Source: CALINF01 sp039990395
GTDB lineage: Bacteria; Pseudomonadota; Gammaproteobacteria; Pseudomonadales; Halieaceae
Length of the DNA: 64,000 nt
Reading direction: 5' to 3'
NCBI GenBank assembly: GCA_039990395.1
Contig: JBDXFZ010000146.1
Location: 930,001 to 994,000 of the forward strand
Below the pieces are notes generated by a model. The model ran no database searches. It was not told the DNA's origin and saw only the letters and a list, made by a program, of their open reading frames with translations. Below, piece after piece: positions 37,637-47,065 of this stretch. The translations under genes were made by a program, and so were the position numbers. Each line of letters starts with the position of its first letter. Within the stretch, counting starts at the first letter, position 1.

Positions 37637-38590
37637 ATGCACCTTAGAAAACGAATACTGGTAACAGGCGGCGCAGGCTTTGTGGGTTCCCATCTCTGCC
37701 GTAGGCTAGTGGAAGAAGACAATGATGTTTTATGTGTCGATAATTTCTACACTGGCACGAAAGACAATGTTACTGACCTGATAAAAAACCCCCATTTTGA
37801 GTTGATGCGTCATGATGTGACCTTTCCTTTATACGTAGAGGTCGACGAAATTTACAATCTGGCTTGTCCGGCATCACCGGTGCATTACCAGCATGACCCC
37901 GTGCAAACGACCAAGACCAGTGTCCATGGCGCCATCAATATGCTGGGGCTTGCGAAGCGTACTAATGCCAAAATACTGCAGGCTTCTACAAGTGAGGTGT
38001 ACGGAGACCCGCAAGTACATCCACAAAAGGAAGACTACCGGGGGCATGTGAACCCGATTGGGTATCGCTCCTGTTATGACGAGGGAAAACGCTGTGCAGA
38101 GACACTATTTTTTGATTATTACCGGCAGCATAAACTCCGCATTAAAGTAGCCAGAATTTTCAATACCTATGGCCCTAATATGCATCCGAATGATGGGCGC
38201 GTGGTTTCCAATTTCATCATGCAAGCGCTTAAAGGCGACCCAATTACACTCTATGGCGATGGCCAGCAGACAAGGTCGTTTTGTTTTGTTAGCGATCTGG
38301 TGGACGGGCTGATTCGTCTTATGAATACAGGTCATGAAGTAACAGGGCCGATTAACTTGGGTAACCCCAATGAGTTTACGATCAGCCAACTCGCAGAAGC
38401 GGTATGTGAGCTAACGCAGTCTAATTCCTCGACCGAATACAAAGACCTCCCCAGTGATGACCCAATGCAGCGCCAACCCGATATTTCGATGGCACATGAT
38501 CAGCTTAAGTGGGAACCGGTCGTTCAACTGAGAGAAGGTTTAGAGCGCTCGATTCCCTATTTTAGGGATCTGGTCAAGGCGGGGCACTAG
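37637..38590 (+). CDS. uxs: UDP-glucuronate decarboxylase (UDP-xylose synthase)
   Basis: 317 residues. Converts UDP-glucuronate to UDP-xylose with bound NAD+. The extended-SDR motif GGAGFVGSHL is at 11-20, IYNLACPASPVHYQ at 72-84 is diagnostic of Uxs, and Y147/K151 (CYDEGKR) are catalytic. It lies between the two ugd copies; ugd copy 2 begins 8 bp after its stop. Two decayed fragments of another uxs lie at 39827-39940 and 48961-49415. Confidence 0.95.
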   Translation: MHLRKRILVTGGAGFVGSHLCRRLVEEDNDVLCVDNFYTGTKDNVTDLIKNPHFELMRHDVTFPLYVEVDEIYNLACPASPVHYQHDPVQTTKTSVHGAINMLGLAKRTNAKILQASTSEVYGDPQVHPQKEDYRGHVNPIGYRSCYDEGKRCAETLFFDYYRQHKLRIKVARIFNTYGPNMHPNDGRVVSNFIMQALKGDPITLYGDGQQTRSFCFVSDLVDGLIRLMNTGHEVTGPINLGNPNEFTISQLAEAVCELTQSNSSTEYKDLPSDDPMQRQPDISMAHDQLKWEPVVQLREGLERSIPYFRDLVKAGH

Positions 38591-38598
38591 GCGCTTCG

Positions 38599-39768
38599 AT
38601 GAAAATAGCTGTAGTGGGTACTGGTTACGTAGGTCTGGCTAATGCTGTGCTCCTAGCCCAGCATAACGAGGTTGTCGCGCTGGATATCAACGCCGAGCGC
38701 GTTGCTATGATCAACCGCGGCGAGTCGACAATGGAAGACGCTGAGCTAGAACTGTTCCTGAAAGGAAAAACCCTGAACCTGGTTGCTACAACGAATCGTG
38801 AACAGGCCTATAGGCATGCCGACTATGTGATAGTGGCGACACCCACTGATTACGACCCGGACACCAACTACTTTGATACCACCAGTGTTGAGGCTGTGGT
38901 TGCCGACGCTGGCCGCTTCAACCTGGATGCGACTATCGTAATCAAGTCGACGATACCGGTGGGCTATACACGGCAGTTGCGTGAACATTCGGGTCTTAAA
39001 AGCGTCATCTTTAGCCCTGAGTTTCTGCGTGAAGGTAAAGCGCTATACGACAACCTACACCCGTCGCGGATTGTGGTGGGTGATGTAAGTGAGCGAGGCC
39101 AGCGTTTTGCTGATCTACTTGCCCAAGGCGCAGAAGACGAGGCCCCACCGATATTGCTCACAGGTAGTACTGAGGCAGAGGCGATTAAGTTGTTCGCCAA
39201 CACCTATCTTGCGATGCGGGTAGCCTACTTCAATGAGCTGGACAGTTACGCCGAGACTCATGGCCTGGATACGCGCCGCATAATCGACGGCGTTGGACTG
39301 GACCCGCGTATCGGCACGCATTACAACAACCCATCGTTTGGCTACGGTGGTTACTGCTTGCCCAAGGACACCAAGCAGTTGTTGGCAAACTATGCCGATG
39401 TGCCGAATAACTTGATCCAAGCGATTGTGGATGCCAATACCACCCGGAAAGATTTTATTGCTGGTGCCGTGCTGAGCCGAAACCCGCGAGTAGTGGGCAT
39501 ATATCGCCTAGTGATGAAAGAAGGTTCTGACAATATTCGCGCCTCAGCTATGCAGGGTGTAATGAAGCGCTTGAAAGCCAAGGGAGTTCAAGTGATTGTG
39601 TACGAACCCAGTATTGATCAAAAAGAATTCTATCAATCTGAAGTATTTGATGACCTTGCTAGCTTCAAGCAGCGCAGCAATGTGATTATTGCTAACCGCC
39701 TTCATGCCGATTTGGATGATGTGGCTGAAAAGGTCTATACACGTGATTTATTTGGGGGGGACGCGTGA
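38599..39768 (+). CDS. ugd: UDP-glucose 6-dehydrogenase, copy 2
   Basis: 389 residues and full length, with all catalytic motifs intact (GTGYVGLANAV, SPEFLREGKALYDN, C253 in GYGGYCLPKDT). It is a close paralogue of copy 1. Differences cluster at residues 33-130, 175-185 and 345-370. Both copies look functional. It is the last gene before the AT-rich cassette. Confidence 0.95.
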   Translation: MKIAVVGTGYVGLANAVLLAQHNEVVALDINAERVAMINRGESTMEDAELELFLKGKTLNLVATTNREQAYRHADYVIVATPTDYDPDTNYFDTTSVEAVVADAGRFNLDATIVIKSTIPVGYTRQLREHSGLKSVIFSPEFLREGKALYDNLHPSRIVVGDVSERGQRFADLLAQGAEDEAPPILLTGSTEAEAIKLFANTYLAMRVAYFNELDSYAETHGLDTRRIIDGVGLDPRIGTHYNNPSFGYGGYCLPKDTKQLLANYADVPNNLIQAIVDANTTRKDFIAGAVLSRNPRVVGIYRLVMKEGSDNIRASAMQGVMKRLKAKGVQVIVYEPSIDQKEFYQSEVFDDLASFKQRSNVIIANRLHADLDDVAEKVYTRDLFGGDA

Positions 39769-39826
39769 TGACTAGGAGTTTAGTGCGCAATGGATTCTAG
39801 ATTTGAGCGAAGGGCTCTCAGTGAGT

Positions 39827-39940
39827 AACTTTTGCATATAAAAATGCCGATCTCGTTGGCCGGGAAAATCTGAACTGATGGGCCACGATATGAGGTTTTC
39901 CCGATATACACAGGTTGACGATATCTACGATTTAGCATCG
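39827..39940 (+). pseudogene. Relic of a uxs gene, N-terminal part
   Basis: In the 398-bp gap between ugd copy 2 and the flippase gene, translation gives NF, then NADLVGREN (39843-39869), then after a frame change SELMGHDMRFSRY and TQVDDIYDLAS (ending 39940). This aligns with DNFYTGTKDNVTDLIKNP, FELMRHDVTFPLY and VEVDEIYNLAC of the intact uxs (residues 35-77). At least one frameshift and a short deletion break it. The remainder of the gap (39941-40166) shows nothing I recognise. Confidence 0.65.
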
Positions 39941-40166
39941 CAAGATAAGAGCGCTAGAAGACCGACTGTATTATTCACTGAATTGAGCTCGAATTGATCG
40001 GAAAGTCCAACTTATGTTTCTCTGTTGCGTGCACAACAGACTCATTTGTACTCATCAGGACCTCTCCTCAATCTGACCGATGCGGGTTACATCAATTTAC
40101 TGCTGTCCTTGGAAATATCATGTGTTGCTGTTGGGATTCGATTGGCAAGCTAGTGCTGGTTGATAG

Positions 40167-41459
40167 ATGAAGTTAGCGATTGAGAAACTCTCAAAAAGCT
40201 CGTTTCTACGTGACGTAATGATAGTCGCGTCAGGCACTGCTGCCGCTCAAGCAATCGGTCTATTGGTGACACCAATTGTAACCAGGCTTTACGGGCCAGA
40301 GGCAATAGGGTTGCTGACGATCTTTGGTTCAGTGGTCGGTCTAATGTCAACTGTCGCGGCGCTTGGCTATTCAACTGCAATAGTTCTTCCAGCGAGCGAT
40401 GTTGAGGCAAGAAGATTAGTAACATTGGCTATTAGCTTAGGGCTAATCATAGCCGTTGTAAGCTATTTTCCGCTCTTTTTTTTTGGTGAAGAATTTCTTC
40501 AGCTTCTTAACGCTCAAGGTATCTCTGGATTCCTAGCCCTTATTCCGCTTGCATTTTTTCTTCTCACGATAGCCGAAGTACTTAATCAGTGGCTTATAAG
40601 AGAAAAAGCCTACAAAGTAATTGCAAAATACAAAGTAATTACTGCACTTATCATGTCTTCTGGGAAGATTATTTTGGGCTTTACTTTACCTACAGCTGCA
40701 AATCTAATTGTCACAAATATGGTGGTTGGTTTTCTCGGTTCACTATTAACTTTTCTAGGCTGGGCTAGGATAAAAAAGAGAGTTTTAACTAAGGACGCGA
40801 GCGACCTAAGAGCGCGAACGATGCTCAGACTGGTATGGGATTACCGTGACTTTCCGCTACTTCGTATGCCTCAGCACATGGTCAATGCATTTTCACAGAC
40901 ATTACCCATACTTTTACTGAGCGGGTACTCTGGCGCTAGCTCGGCTGGACAATATAGTATTTCTCTTGCTGTGCTTGGTGTCCCTGCAGCATTGATCGGT
41001 GGCTCGGTTATGTCGGTCTTCTATCCAAAGGTGAATGAAGCAGTTCTTCAGGGAGAGAATGTACGCAAGCTTATCGTGGGCGCGACGATTGGAATGGCGC
41101 TGACCGGCTTTCTTCCGTACTTGATAGTTGCAATTTGGGGGCCCAAACTCTTTGCCTTCGTTTTTGGAAGTGACTGGGCCATAGCTGGAGAATATGCACA
41201 GTGGCTGTCGGCATGGCTTTTTCTACAGTATGTCAATAAGCCGGCAGTAGCTGCAATAGCACCGCTGCGGATACAAGGCGGGCTTTTTGTCTATGAGCTT
41301 TTCAGTACGGGGAGTAAGGTTCTAGCTCTTTGGATTGGATTTACTTTCTTCGAAGACGATGTTATTGCCGTTGCACTATTCTCTATGGTCGGAGCTCTCG
41401 CATATTTATGGTTGATATTTTGGGTCATTTACAGAAGTGATGTACTGCCCGAGCCGTGA
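40167..41459 (+). CDS. Polysaccharide flippase (Wzx-like, MATE/MOP superfamily)
   Basis: 430 residues, about 12 predicted transmembrane segments. The start MKLAIEKLSKSSFLRDVMIVASGTAAAQAIGLLVTPIVTRLYGPEAIG resembles Polysacc_synt_3/Wzx proteins, which flip lipid-linked repeat units across the inner membrane. It is the first gene of the AT-rich cassette, and no obvious Shine-Dalgarno sequence precedes the ATG. With the Wzy-like gene at 44542 it points to a Wzx/Wzy-dependent pathway. Confidence 0.85.
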   Translation: MKLAIEKLSKSSFLRDVMIVASGTAAAQAIGLLVTPIVTRLYGPEAIGLLTIFGSVVGLMSTVAALGYSTAIVLPASDVEARRLVTLAISLGLIIAVVSYFPLFFFGEEFLQLLNAQGISGFLALIPLAFFLLTIAEVLNQWLIREKAYKVIAKYKVITALIMSSGKIILGFTLPTAANLIVTNMVVGFLGSLLTFLGWARIKKRVLTKDASDLRARTMLRLVWDYRDFPLLRMPQHMVNAFSQTLPILLLSGYSGASSAGQYSISLAVLGVPAALIGGSVMSVFYPKVNEAVLQGENVRKLIVGATIGMALTGFLPYLIVAIWGPKLFAFVFGSDWAIAGEYAQWLSAWLFLQYVNKPAVAAIAPLRIQGGLFVYELFSTGSKVLALWIGFTFFEDDVIAVALFSMVGALAYLWLIFWVIYRSDVLPEP

Positions 41460-41476
41460 GTTATATTAAGTAAATT

Positions 41477-42148
41477 ATGAACAAATTAGACAAACAAGTA
41501 GATGCGGCACATTACGACTTCTTTCGTTATGTAACCAAGGCTCGATGGAGTAGCATTTGGCATCAATTGGAGGAGGTGGCCGGACTTCTGCCCGATTCGG
41601 TGCTGGAAATAGGGCCCGGGCCTGGTCTGTTTAAGAAGCTTGCAGAGATAGCGGGCATTTCGGTAAAAACGCTAGATCTCGATTCCGAATTAATGCCCGA
41701 CTATTTGGGCTCAGCTGTTGATATGCCTCTGATTTCAAATTCTTTTGATGTTGTTTGCGCCTTTCAAATGTTAGAGCACCTTCCTTATAAAGATTCTCTG
41801 GCTTCTTTCAAGGAAATGACTCGGGTTAGTCGAAGACATGTAGTGATCAGTTTGCCGGATGCAAGAACGCTTTGGAGGTACCACTTTAGAGTTCCGAAGC
41901 TGGGAGGCTTTGATTTTTTTATACCGAGACCGCGAATTATGTCACCGATACATGAGTTCGATGGAGAGCACTACTGGGAGGTGAATACCCGGGGCTATCA
42001 ATTAAAAAAGGTCCTTGATGATTTTTCGCAGTTTGCGACACTTAAAAAGACTTTTCGCGTCGTAGACAACACTTATCACAGATTTATGATTTTTGAGATT
42101 AATGGAAATACTGATCAAGGCATCGCTGAGCTCGATGATTCTGACTAG
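41477..42148 (+). CDS. SAM-dependent methyltransferase (class I, Methyltransf_11 type)
   Basis: 223 residues. SAM-binding motif VLEIGPGPGLFKKLAEIAG is at about 41-59, and motif II/III region SFDVVCAFQMLEHLPY at about 88-103. It has no transmembrane segment. Its place between flippase and glycosyltransferase genes suggests O-methylation of a sugar in the repeat unit, but the acceptor is unknown. Confidence 0.75.
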   Translation: MNKLDKQVDAAHYDFFRYVTKARWSSIWHQLEEVAGLLPDSVLEIGPGPGLFKKLAEIAGISVKTLDLDSELMPDYLGSAVDMPLISNSFDVVCAFQMLEHLPYKDSLASFKEMTRVSRRHVVISLPDARTLWRYHFRVPKLGGFDFFIPRPRIMSPIHEFDGEHYWEVNTRGYQLKKVLDDFSQFATLKKTFRVVDNTYHRFMIFEINGNTDQGIAELDDSD

Positions 42149-42210
42149 AGAAACGGAATCGATTCATAAATCTAGTTAAAATTGATTTAGAAATAGAGAA
42201 AAAATATTAC

Positions 42211-43176
42211 ATGAATAGCTTAGACACTAAACGAGGGTCCAAAATATCAGTTGTAATACCAACAAAAAACCGACTAGAACTTCTCAAGCTAGCTGTTTCA
42301 AGTGTTCAGAAACAGACCTTAAAAGATTTAGAAATTGTAGTAGTAGATGATGGTTCTGATATCGAAGTTTACGATGAAATTCTCAAGTATGCGGGGAGCC
42401 TATCAATTAACATAGTGGTAGTGCGACATCTAGTTTCTAAAGGAGCAAACGCGGCAAGGAATACCGGAATTAGTAGGTCTAGCGCGCCGTATATAGCATT
42501 TCTCGACGATGACGATCAGTGGCAACCGACTAAGATTGCCAGGCAGCTGGATATTCTGGACAAAGACATTAGTTTAGGGGCAGTCTACTGCGGTATTGGT
42601 AATATCGATGTTGTAACTGGTAGGCGTACTAATGGTAGCCCTCGAGATTACCCAGTCGGAGAGTTATACAGCGGCATGCTAGTTAGGGATGTGACAGCGG
42701 GAACCCCTGCTTACCTGGTTAGGCGTGAATGTTTTGATATTGTTGGCATGTTCGATGAATCTCTTAAAGCTAGACAGGATTGGGATATGTGGATAAGAAT
42801 TTCTCGGCGTTTCCAAATAGGGTGTGTGCCTGAAGTGTTAGTTTATGCGGGAAGCCATGATGGTGTAAGAGTGAGATCTTCGCCCGTTAATGCATTAGAA
42901 GCGAATCTTAAAATCTATGAAAAATATAGAGATGAAAGGTTGAGGCTAGGTGGTACGGTGGAGAGGTCAGCGCTGGCTGCACGTTTACGCACAGAAGGCG
43001 ATATATACACCTTCAGCGACCAGCGAATAAAGGGAATTTCATCATATCTTGAAGCATTAAGATTAGACCCATATAACCAAGCGCAGTATATTGATTTATT
43101 GAAGGCGTTAGTGCCTCTCATTGTCCGCGATAAGCTAGCAAAGATACGACAGAGACTACGAGGGTGTTTTGAGTGA
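42211..43176 (+). CDS. Glycosyltransferase family 2
   Basis: 321 residues. A GT-A fold is indicated by ISVVIPTKNRLELLKLAVSSVQKQ (11-34), VVDDGSD, GANAARNTGI and FLDDDDQW, the last containing the DxD metal/nucleotide site. The C-terminal half has the RQDWDMWIRISRRF acceptor-region motif of GT2 enzymes. The sugar donor cannot be predicted. The stop overlaps the region before the next glycosyltransferase. Confidence 0.82.
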   Translation: MNSLDTKRGSKISVVIPTKNRLELLKLAVSSVQKQTLKDLEIVVVDDGSDIEVYDEILKYAGSLSINIVVVRHLVSKGANAARNTGISRSSAPYIAFLDDDDQWQPTKIARQLDILDKDISLGAVYCGIGNIDVVTGRRTNGSPRDYPVGELYSGMLVRDVTAGTPAYLVRRECFDIVGMFDESLKARQDWDMWIRISRRFQIGCVPEVLVYAGSHDGVRVRSSPVNALEANLKIYEKYRDERLRLGGTVERSALAARLRTEGDIYTFSDQRIKGISSYLEALRLDPYNQAQYIDLLKALVPLIVRDKLAKIRQRLRGCFE

Positions 43177-43216
43177 GAATTTTGGAGAATGTATCGGTCA
43201 CATTTCTACTATCTCT

Positions 43217-44437
43217 ATGAGACTACTCATCGTAGCACAAGAATTTCCGTTTCCCCCGGTGAATGGTATTCAGCACAAGCTCTATAATTTACTTCAAATT
43301 CTGACCATGCAGCATGAATGTGACTTGATTTCTGCAACCCCCCCCGAAGATGATCAGGCTGCTAGAGACTGGGTGTCATCTAACGATAGATTGAGGCTTT
43401 TTGATTTTTCAAGAAACATAAAGAGCGCTTACAAACTGAACCAAGATAGTTTTATAGGAATGCTTAGAGGGGTTCCTCCATTCGCAGCTAGGTTCGAGAC
43501 TGATGAACTAGCATCGCATATCACTCTTTCGCTAACCCAAAATGAATATGATGTGGTTTACTTCGATTTAATATCTATGGCTCAGTTTGGGCGACTGGTT
43601 GATCAAACGCCTATCATAGTTTCGCTAAATGATTCTGTTTCTCGTGCTCAAATCGAAGCGTCTAGGTGCGCCACAACCTTATTGGGAAAAATTTCGAATA
43701 GGATATACAGCTCTGTTTCATCAAGGTACGAAAAAAAAATCCTAAATCAATTCGATTTGGTACACGTTGTTTCACCTGTCGAAAGAGAATGGCTTGTCGA
43801 TAAAGGTGTTACGACCGAAATAGCAGTTGTGCCAATCTCTGTAGCAGATGAGTTCTTGAAGCGACCTGTTGCTGAGCTTCCAGTTGCCATACCAAATACG
43901 ATATTTTGGAGCGGGAATCTATCTTTTGATTCAATCACATCAGGCCTCTTGGCTTTTATACGCAAAAGTTTCCCATCAATTATTGATCGTATTCCAGATG
44001 TTCAACTGAACATTCTTTCGCGGTCGGGTGGTTCCAAGTTAGAGAGAGAGATTCAGGGAAAGCATATTAATAGGCTGGAGTATGTACATGACTATATTGG
44101 TGCAATTGACAGATGTCATATTGCCCTATTCAGCGACGCTGGTGGTACTGGATTACAGAACAGGTTGATTCAAGCGATGGCTCGAGGAAAAGCTTGCGTA
44201 TGCAGTCGTAGCGTAACTAGCAGCTTTATGGGCGTGGAGAACGTCCATTATCTAGCGTGCGATGACGATGAAGATTATGTTCTTCACATCGAGGATCTGC
44301 TTTCGTCAAAGACAAGAGCACTAAAGCTAGGTAACTCTGCTAGAAACCTGGTTGAATTTTACTATAGCCATGCAGCGGTGTCAGGGCAGTGGAATGACTT
44401 GTTTAAATCGATGCTACGCGGTCACGACGTCCGATAA
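43217..44437 (+). CDS. Glycosyltransferase (GT4/GT-B type)
   Basis: 406 residues from ATG at 43217 (MRLLIVAQEFPFPPVNGIQHK), a typical GT-B N-terminus; a TTG at 43169 in the same frame would add 16 residues and overlap the preceding gene. The C-terminal nucleotide-sugar domain includes HIALFSDAGGTGLQNRLIQAMARGKACVCS, resembling the EAMA-type glutamate region of GT4 enzymes, though with Q rather than E in the usual position. Donor and acceptor unknown. Strongly AT-rich compared with its flanks. Confidence 0.65.
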   Translation: MRLLIVAQEFPFPPVNGIQHKLYNLLQILTMQHECDLISATPPEDDQAARDWVSSNDRLRLFDFSRNIKSAYKLNQDSFIGMLRGVPPFAARFETDELASHITLSLTQNEYDVVYFDLISMAQFGRLVDQTPIIVSLNDSVSRAQIEASRCATTLLGKISNRIYSSVSSRYEKKILNQFDLVHVVSPVEREWLVDKGVTTEIAVVPISVADEFLKRPVAELPVAIPNTIFWSGNLSFDSITSGLLAFIRKSFPSIIDRIPDVQLNILSRSGGSKLEREIQGKHINRLEYVHDYIGAIDRCHIALFSDAGGTGLQNRLIQAMARGKACVCSRSVTSSFMGVENVHYLACDDDEDYVLHIEDLLSSKTRALKLGNSARNLVEFYYSHAAVSGQWNDLFKSMLRGHDVR

Positions 44438-44541
44438 GATGACTAGTATGACGGGACAAAAAAAAGTAGGTTTTCGTAATACCGTCTCAGAGGGATTTGT
44501 CTATCCATTCGTCAGTTGCGTGAGCTGAGGATAGGCGCCTG

Positions 44542-45939
44542 ATGCTGCCTGAAGAGTTTATTCTACTAGTTCCTTTTGCGGCCCTAGCGTTGCTAATCTC
44601 GTTTTATTTCTTTAGCGGGGCAAGATCCCATGCTCGACTAGCTTCATATGTTGCTTTTTACATTGGCTTCTATGTTTTCTTGGAGGGGTTCCCCGCTATC
44701 ATCCTAGTAGCTCTTATGGATGCACCAAACTGGGTAGATAGACTTCGACCGATGTCATGGGCCACCGGTCTTTTATTGAGCATAGTTTTCTTTATAGTAA
44801 TCGCTTTTTTACTTCCGAAAAGGGCGGGAGTTACTACCAGGAAATGGGCGAATCTGATTAATGTATATATGCCTAGCGATACTCTCTATAAAACCGCTTT
44901 AGTTCTCTACCCTTTGGCCTTGATTGGAAAGTATTCAATTCCGTCTGAAACGATGGAGCTAGGTTTTATGGCTGCTAATCGAGCGGCATCTGACAGTATT
45001 GATGTCAGCGGTATGCCATTTCTCGGCCCTTTTGCTGCATTGTTCTATCCGCTCTCCGCATATCTAATTTTTGTCTTTCGCTCTGGGGAAAAGGGAGGGA
45101 AATTTCGTCGTTTACAAACTGCTGTTATATTTTCTTTGTGTGCTTTTACTGTCGGCTATCATATGCTCGTGAAAGGCGGGCGAGGTGAAATAATCTCCCT
45201 AATGTTCCCACTGCTCCTTGTCTACTGGCTGATGGGAGAACGGCGCAAAGTATTATTTTCATTAGGAAGTGTCGGATTGATCCTAGTTTTTCTGACACCT
45301 TTTGTGTATGAGTATAGAAACGACAGCCGCAACTATATCGGTCAAGACATGTCGTCGAGATTGGGCAATTTTTCGACAATATTTGATTTTTCTGATTTTG
45401 ACGCGAAGTCATTTTTTTCATCTTTTAGGAAGGTTGTTTTTAGATTTGATGGCGTTCCCCATGGTGGGAACTTGGCATTGTATACCTTGGAAGACTTAAA
45501 TCGCTTCGTTTATTTTAACCCCTACTTAGGTGCATTGGTCGGTGTGATTCCTAGACAGCTTTGGCCCTCGAAGCCCACTCCCGGTAGTGGAAATGGGCTA
45601 TCAAGTGATACTCCGCAATGGAAGTCGGGGTTTATATCCAATAGACCTGGGCTTGCGACAAGTGTTTCCGTACCGGGAATTCTGTTTTGGCATTTCGGTA
45701 TTTTTGGGGTTTTTTTGGGGGCGTTGGTTACCGCTGGCTTTTTAAAGGTGATGATCTATCTCGGCGATACCTTAGGTCGAAATGATGTTGTACTTCTTCT
45801 GTTATTTGTCATCAATCCCATAAGAGGTCCTGATGTCATTCTTCTTAATATTTTTCAGTGGATTATTCCAATAGTGATCTTGCTCTCTTGCATTAGAACT
45901 CTGCGTAGGGGAAGACCAGCACTAGGGTCCAGAATGTGA
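44542..45939 (+). CDS. Wzy-like O-antigen/capsule polymerase
   Basis: 465 residues with roughly 10-12 hydrophobic segments and a long periplasmic loop (about 250-370, including RNDSRNYIGQDMSSRL and GVIPRQLWPSKP). This topology plus a scattered arginine-rich loop fits Wzy polymerases, which join repeat units on the periplasmic side. Sequence conservation in Wzy is poor, so the call rests on topology and on its place in a cluster that has a Wzx-like gene and no other polymerase. Confidence 0.65.
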   Translation: MLPEEFILLVPFAALALLISFYFFSGARSHARLASYVAFYIGFYVFLEGFPAIILVALMDAPNWVDRLRPMSWATGLLLSIVFFIVIAFLLPKRAGVTTRKWANLINVYMPSDTLYKTALVLYPLALIGKYSIPSETMELGFMAANRAASDSIDVSGMPFLGPFAALFYPLSAYLIFVFRSGEKGGKFRRLQTAVIFSLCAFTVGYHMLVKGGRGEIISLMFPLLLVYWLMGERRKVLFSLGSVGLILVFLTPFVYEYRNDSRNYIGQDMSSRLGNFSTIFDFSDFDAKSFFSSFRKVVFRFDGVPHGGNLALYTLEDLNRFVYFNPYLGALVGVIPRQLWPSKPTPGSGNGLSSDTPQWKSGFISNRPGLATSVSVPGILFWHFGIFGVFLGALVTAGFLKVMIYLGDTLGRNDVVLLLLFVINPIRGPDVILLNIFQWIIPIVILLSCIRTLRRGRPALGSRM

Positions 45940-45972
45940 ATTTACAGTTAACGCGTTATTTGGGTTAACGGA

Positions 45973-47061
45973 ATGGGGACATGTATTTCAGATGGTACCG
46001 CAACCGACGTGCCAAGAATTTTATTTGCATGGCCGGGTCTTCCTGACTACGCAGCGCGTTGTATCAGGGCATGCGTAGATGATCTCGATGCTGATGTCTT
46101 TGTAGTGGCCACAAAGCCGAATGTGCCGGTTAAAGGGATGGAAGACTCTCTGGGGCAGCCAATATCGTGGCTCGATCCAAATGTAATAAACGTTACCCTG
46201 AGCAGCATAGGTATTCCTCTCCCGGACATTTTGTTCGTGGGAGGTAGTTTTTTTCCTGCATTCAAATGCTTGGCAGATGAAGTAAAAAGGTCTGGCTCCA
46301 AGGTTGTATTGATGTCTGACGATAACTGGAGGGGCACGCTTCGGCAGATGATCTTTGACCCCATACGTTACCGTGCCTCCTTGCGATATAGATATGACTC
46401 TATATTTGTACCGGGGGAATCCGGAAAGCTACTTGCCAAAAGGACGGGTTATTCTGATAGTTGCATTCAGCTGGGATTGTATGGAGCAGACAGCACTATT
46501 TTTAGCTCCATAGTCAGCATAACAGAACGAGCGAAGCGATTTATCTATGTCGGTCAGTTTGTGAAGCGTAAAAATGTAATCGCTCTTGTTGACGCTTTTT
46601 CTAGTTTTTACGAAAATCATCCAGATTGGGAGTTATGGCTTTGTGGAAGTGGTCCCTTGGCTGGTAGATTGATAGACGTGCCTGGGGTCAGATGTTTTGA
46701 TTTCGTTCAGCCAAAAGAATTAGCGAAAATGATTCATAACAGCCGGTGTTTGGTGCTGCCGTCTCACGAGGAGCATTGGGGTGTGGTAGTTCACGAGGCA
46801 GCCTTATCCGGATGTGCTTTGCTCCTATCTACCGCGGTAGGGTCCGCAGTGGATCTGGCACGTAAAGAAAATTCTATAACGTTCAAACCAAAAAGTAAAA
46901 AAGCTATAGAGGATGCACTTATTGAATTTTCTTCGTGGGACGACCAACAATGTACCGCAGCCCAGAATAAGTCGATTGGCTTGGCAAAGAAATTTGGCCC
47001 AGAGGTTTTTTCGTATTCAGTCAGTAGCATAATTAGGTCCTACTGTCCTAAACAATGCTGA
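45973..47061 (+). CDS. Glycosyltransferase family 4
   Basis: 362 residues. A GT-B fold with the C-terminal GT4 pattern: RFIYVGQFVKRKNVIALVDAF, WELWLCGSGPLAG, and SHEEHWGVVVHEAALSGCALLLST, where HEEHWG...HEA corresponds to the E-x7-E donor site. No signal peptide or membrane segment. Its role in repeat-unit assembly is inferred from position; the sugar is unknown. Confidence 0.75.
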   Translation: MGTCISDGTATDVPRILFAWPGLPDYAARCIRACVDDLDADVFVVATKPNVPVKGMEDSLGQPISWLDPNVINVTLSSIGIPLPDILFVGGSFFPAFKCLADEVKRSGSKVVLMSDDNWRGTLRQMIFDPIRYRASLRYRYDSIFVPGESGKLLAKRTGYSDSCIQLGLYGADSTIFSSIVSITERAKRFIYVGQFVKRKNVIALVDAFSSFYENHPDWELWLCGSGPLAGRLIDVPGVRCFDFVQPKELAKMIHNSRCLVLPSHEEHWGVVVHEAALSGCALLLSTAVGSAVDLARKENSITFKPKSKKAIEDALIEFSSWDDQQCTAAQNKSIGLAKKFGPEVFSYSVSSIIRSYCPKQC

Positions 47062-47065
47062 GATT

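Noticed and set aside
44448..44528. 26-codon frame between the glycosyltransferase and Wzy-like genes
   Set aside because: Too short, without a Shine-Dalgarno site or any recognisable similarity.
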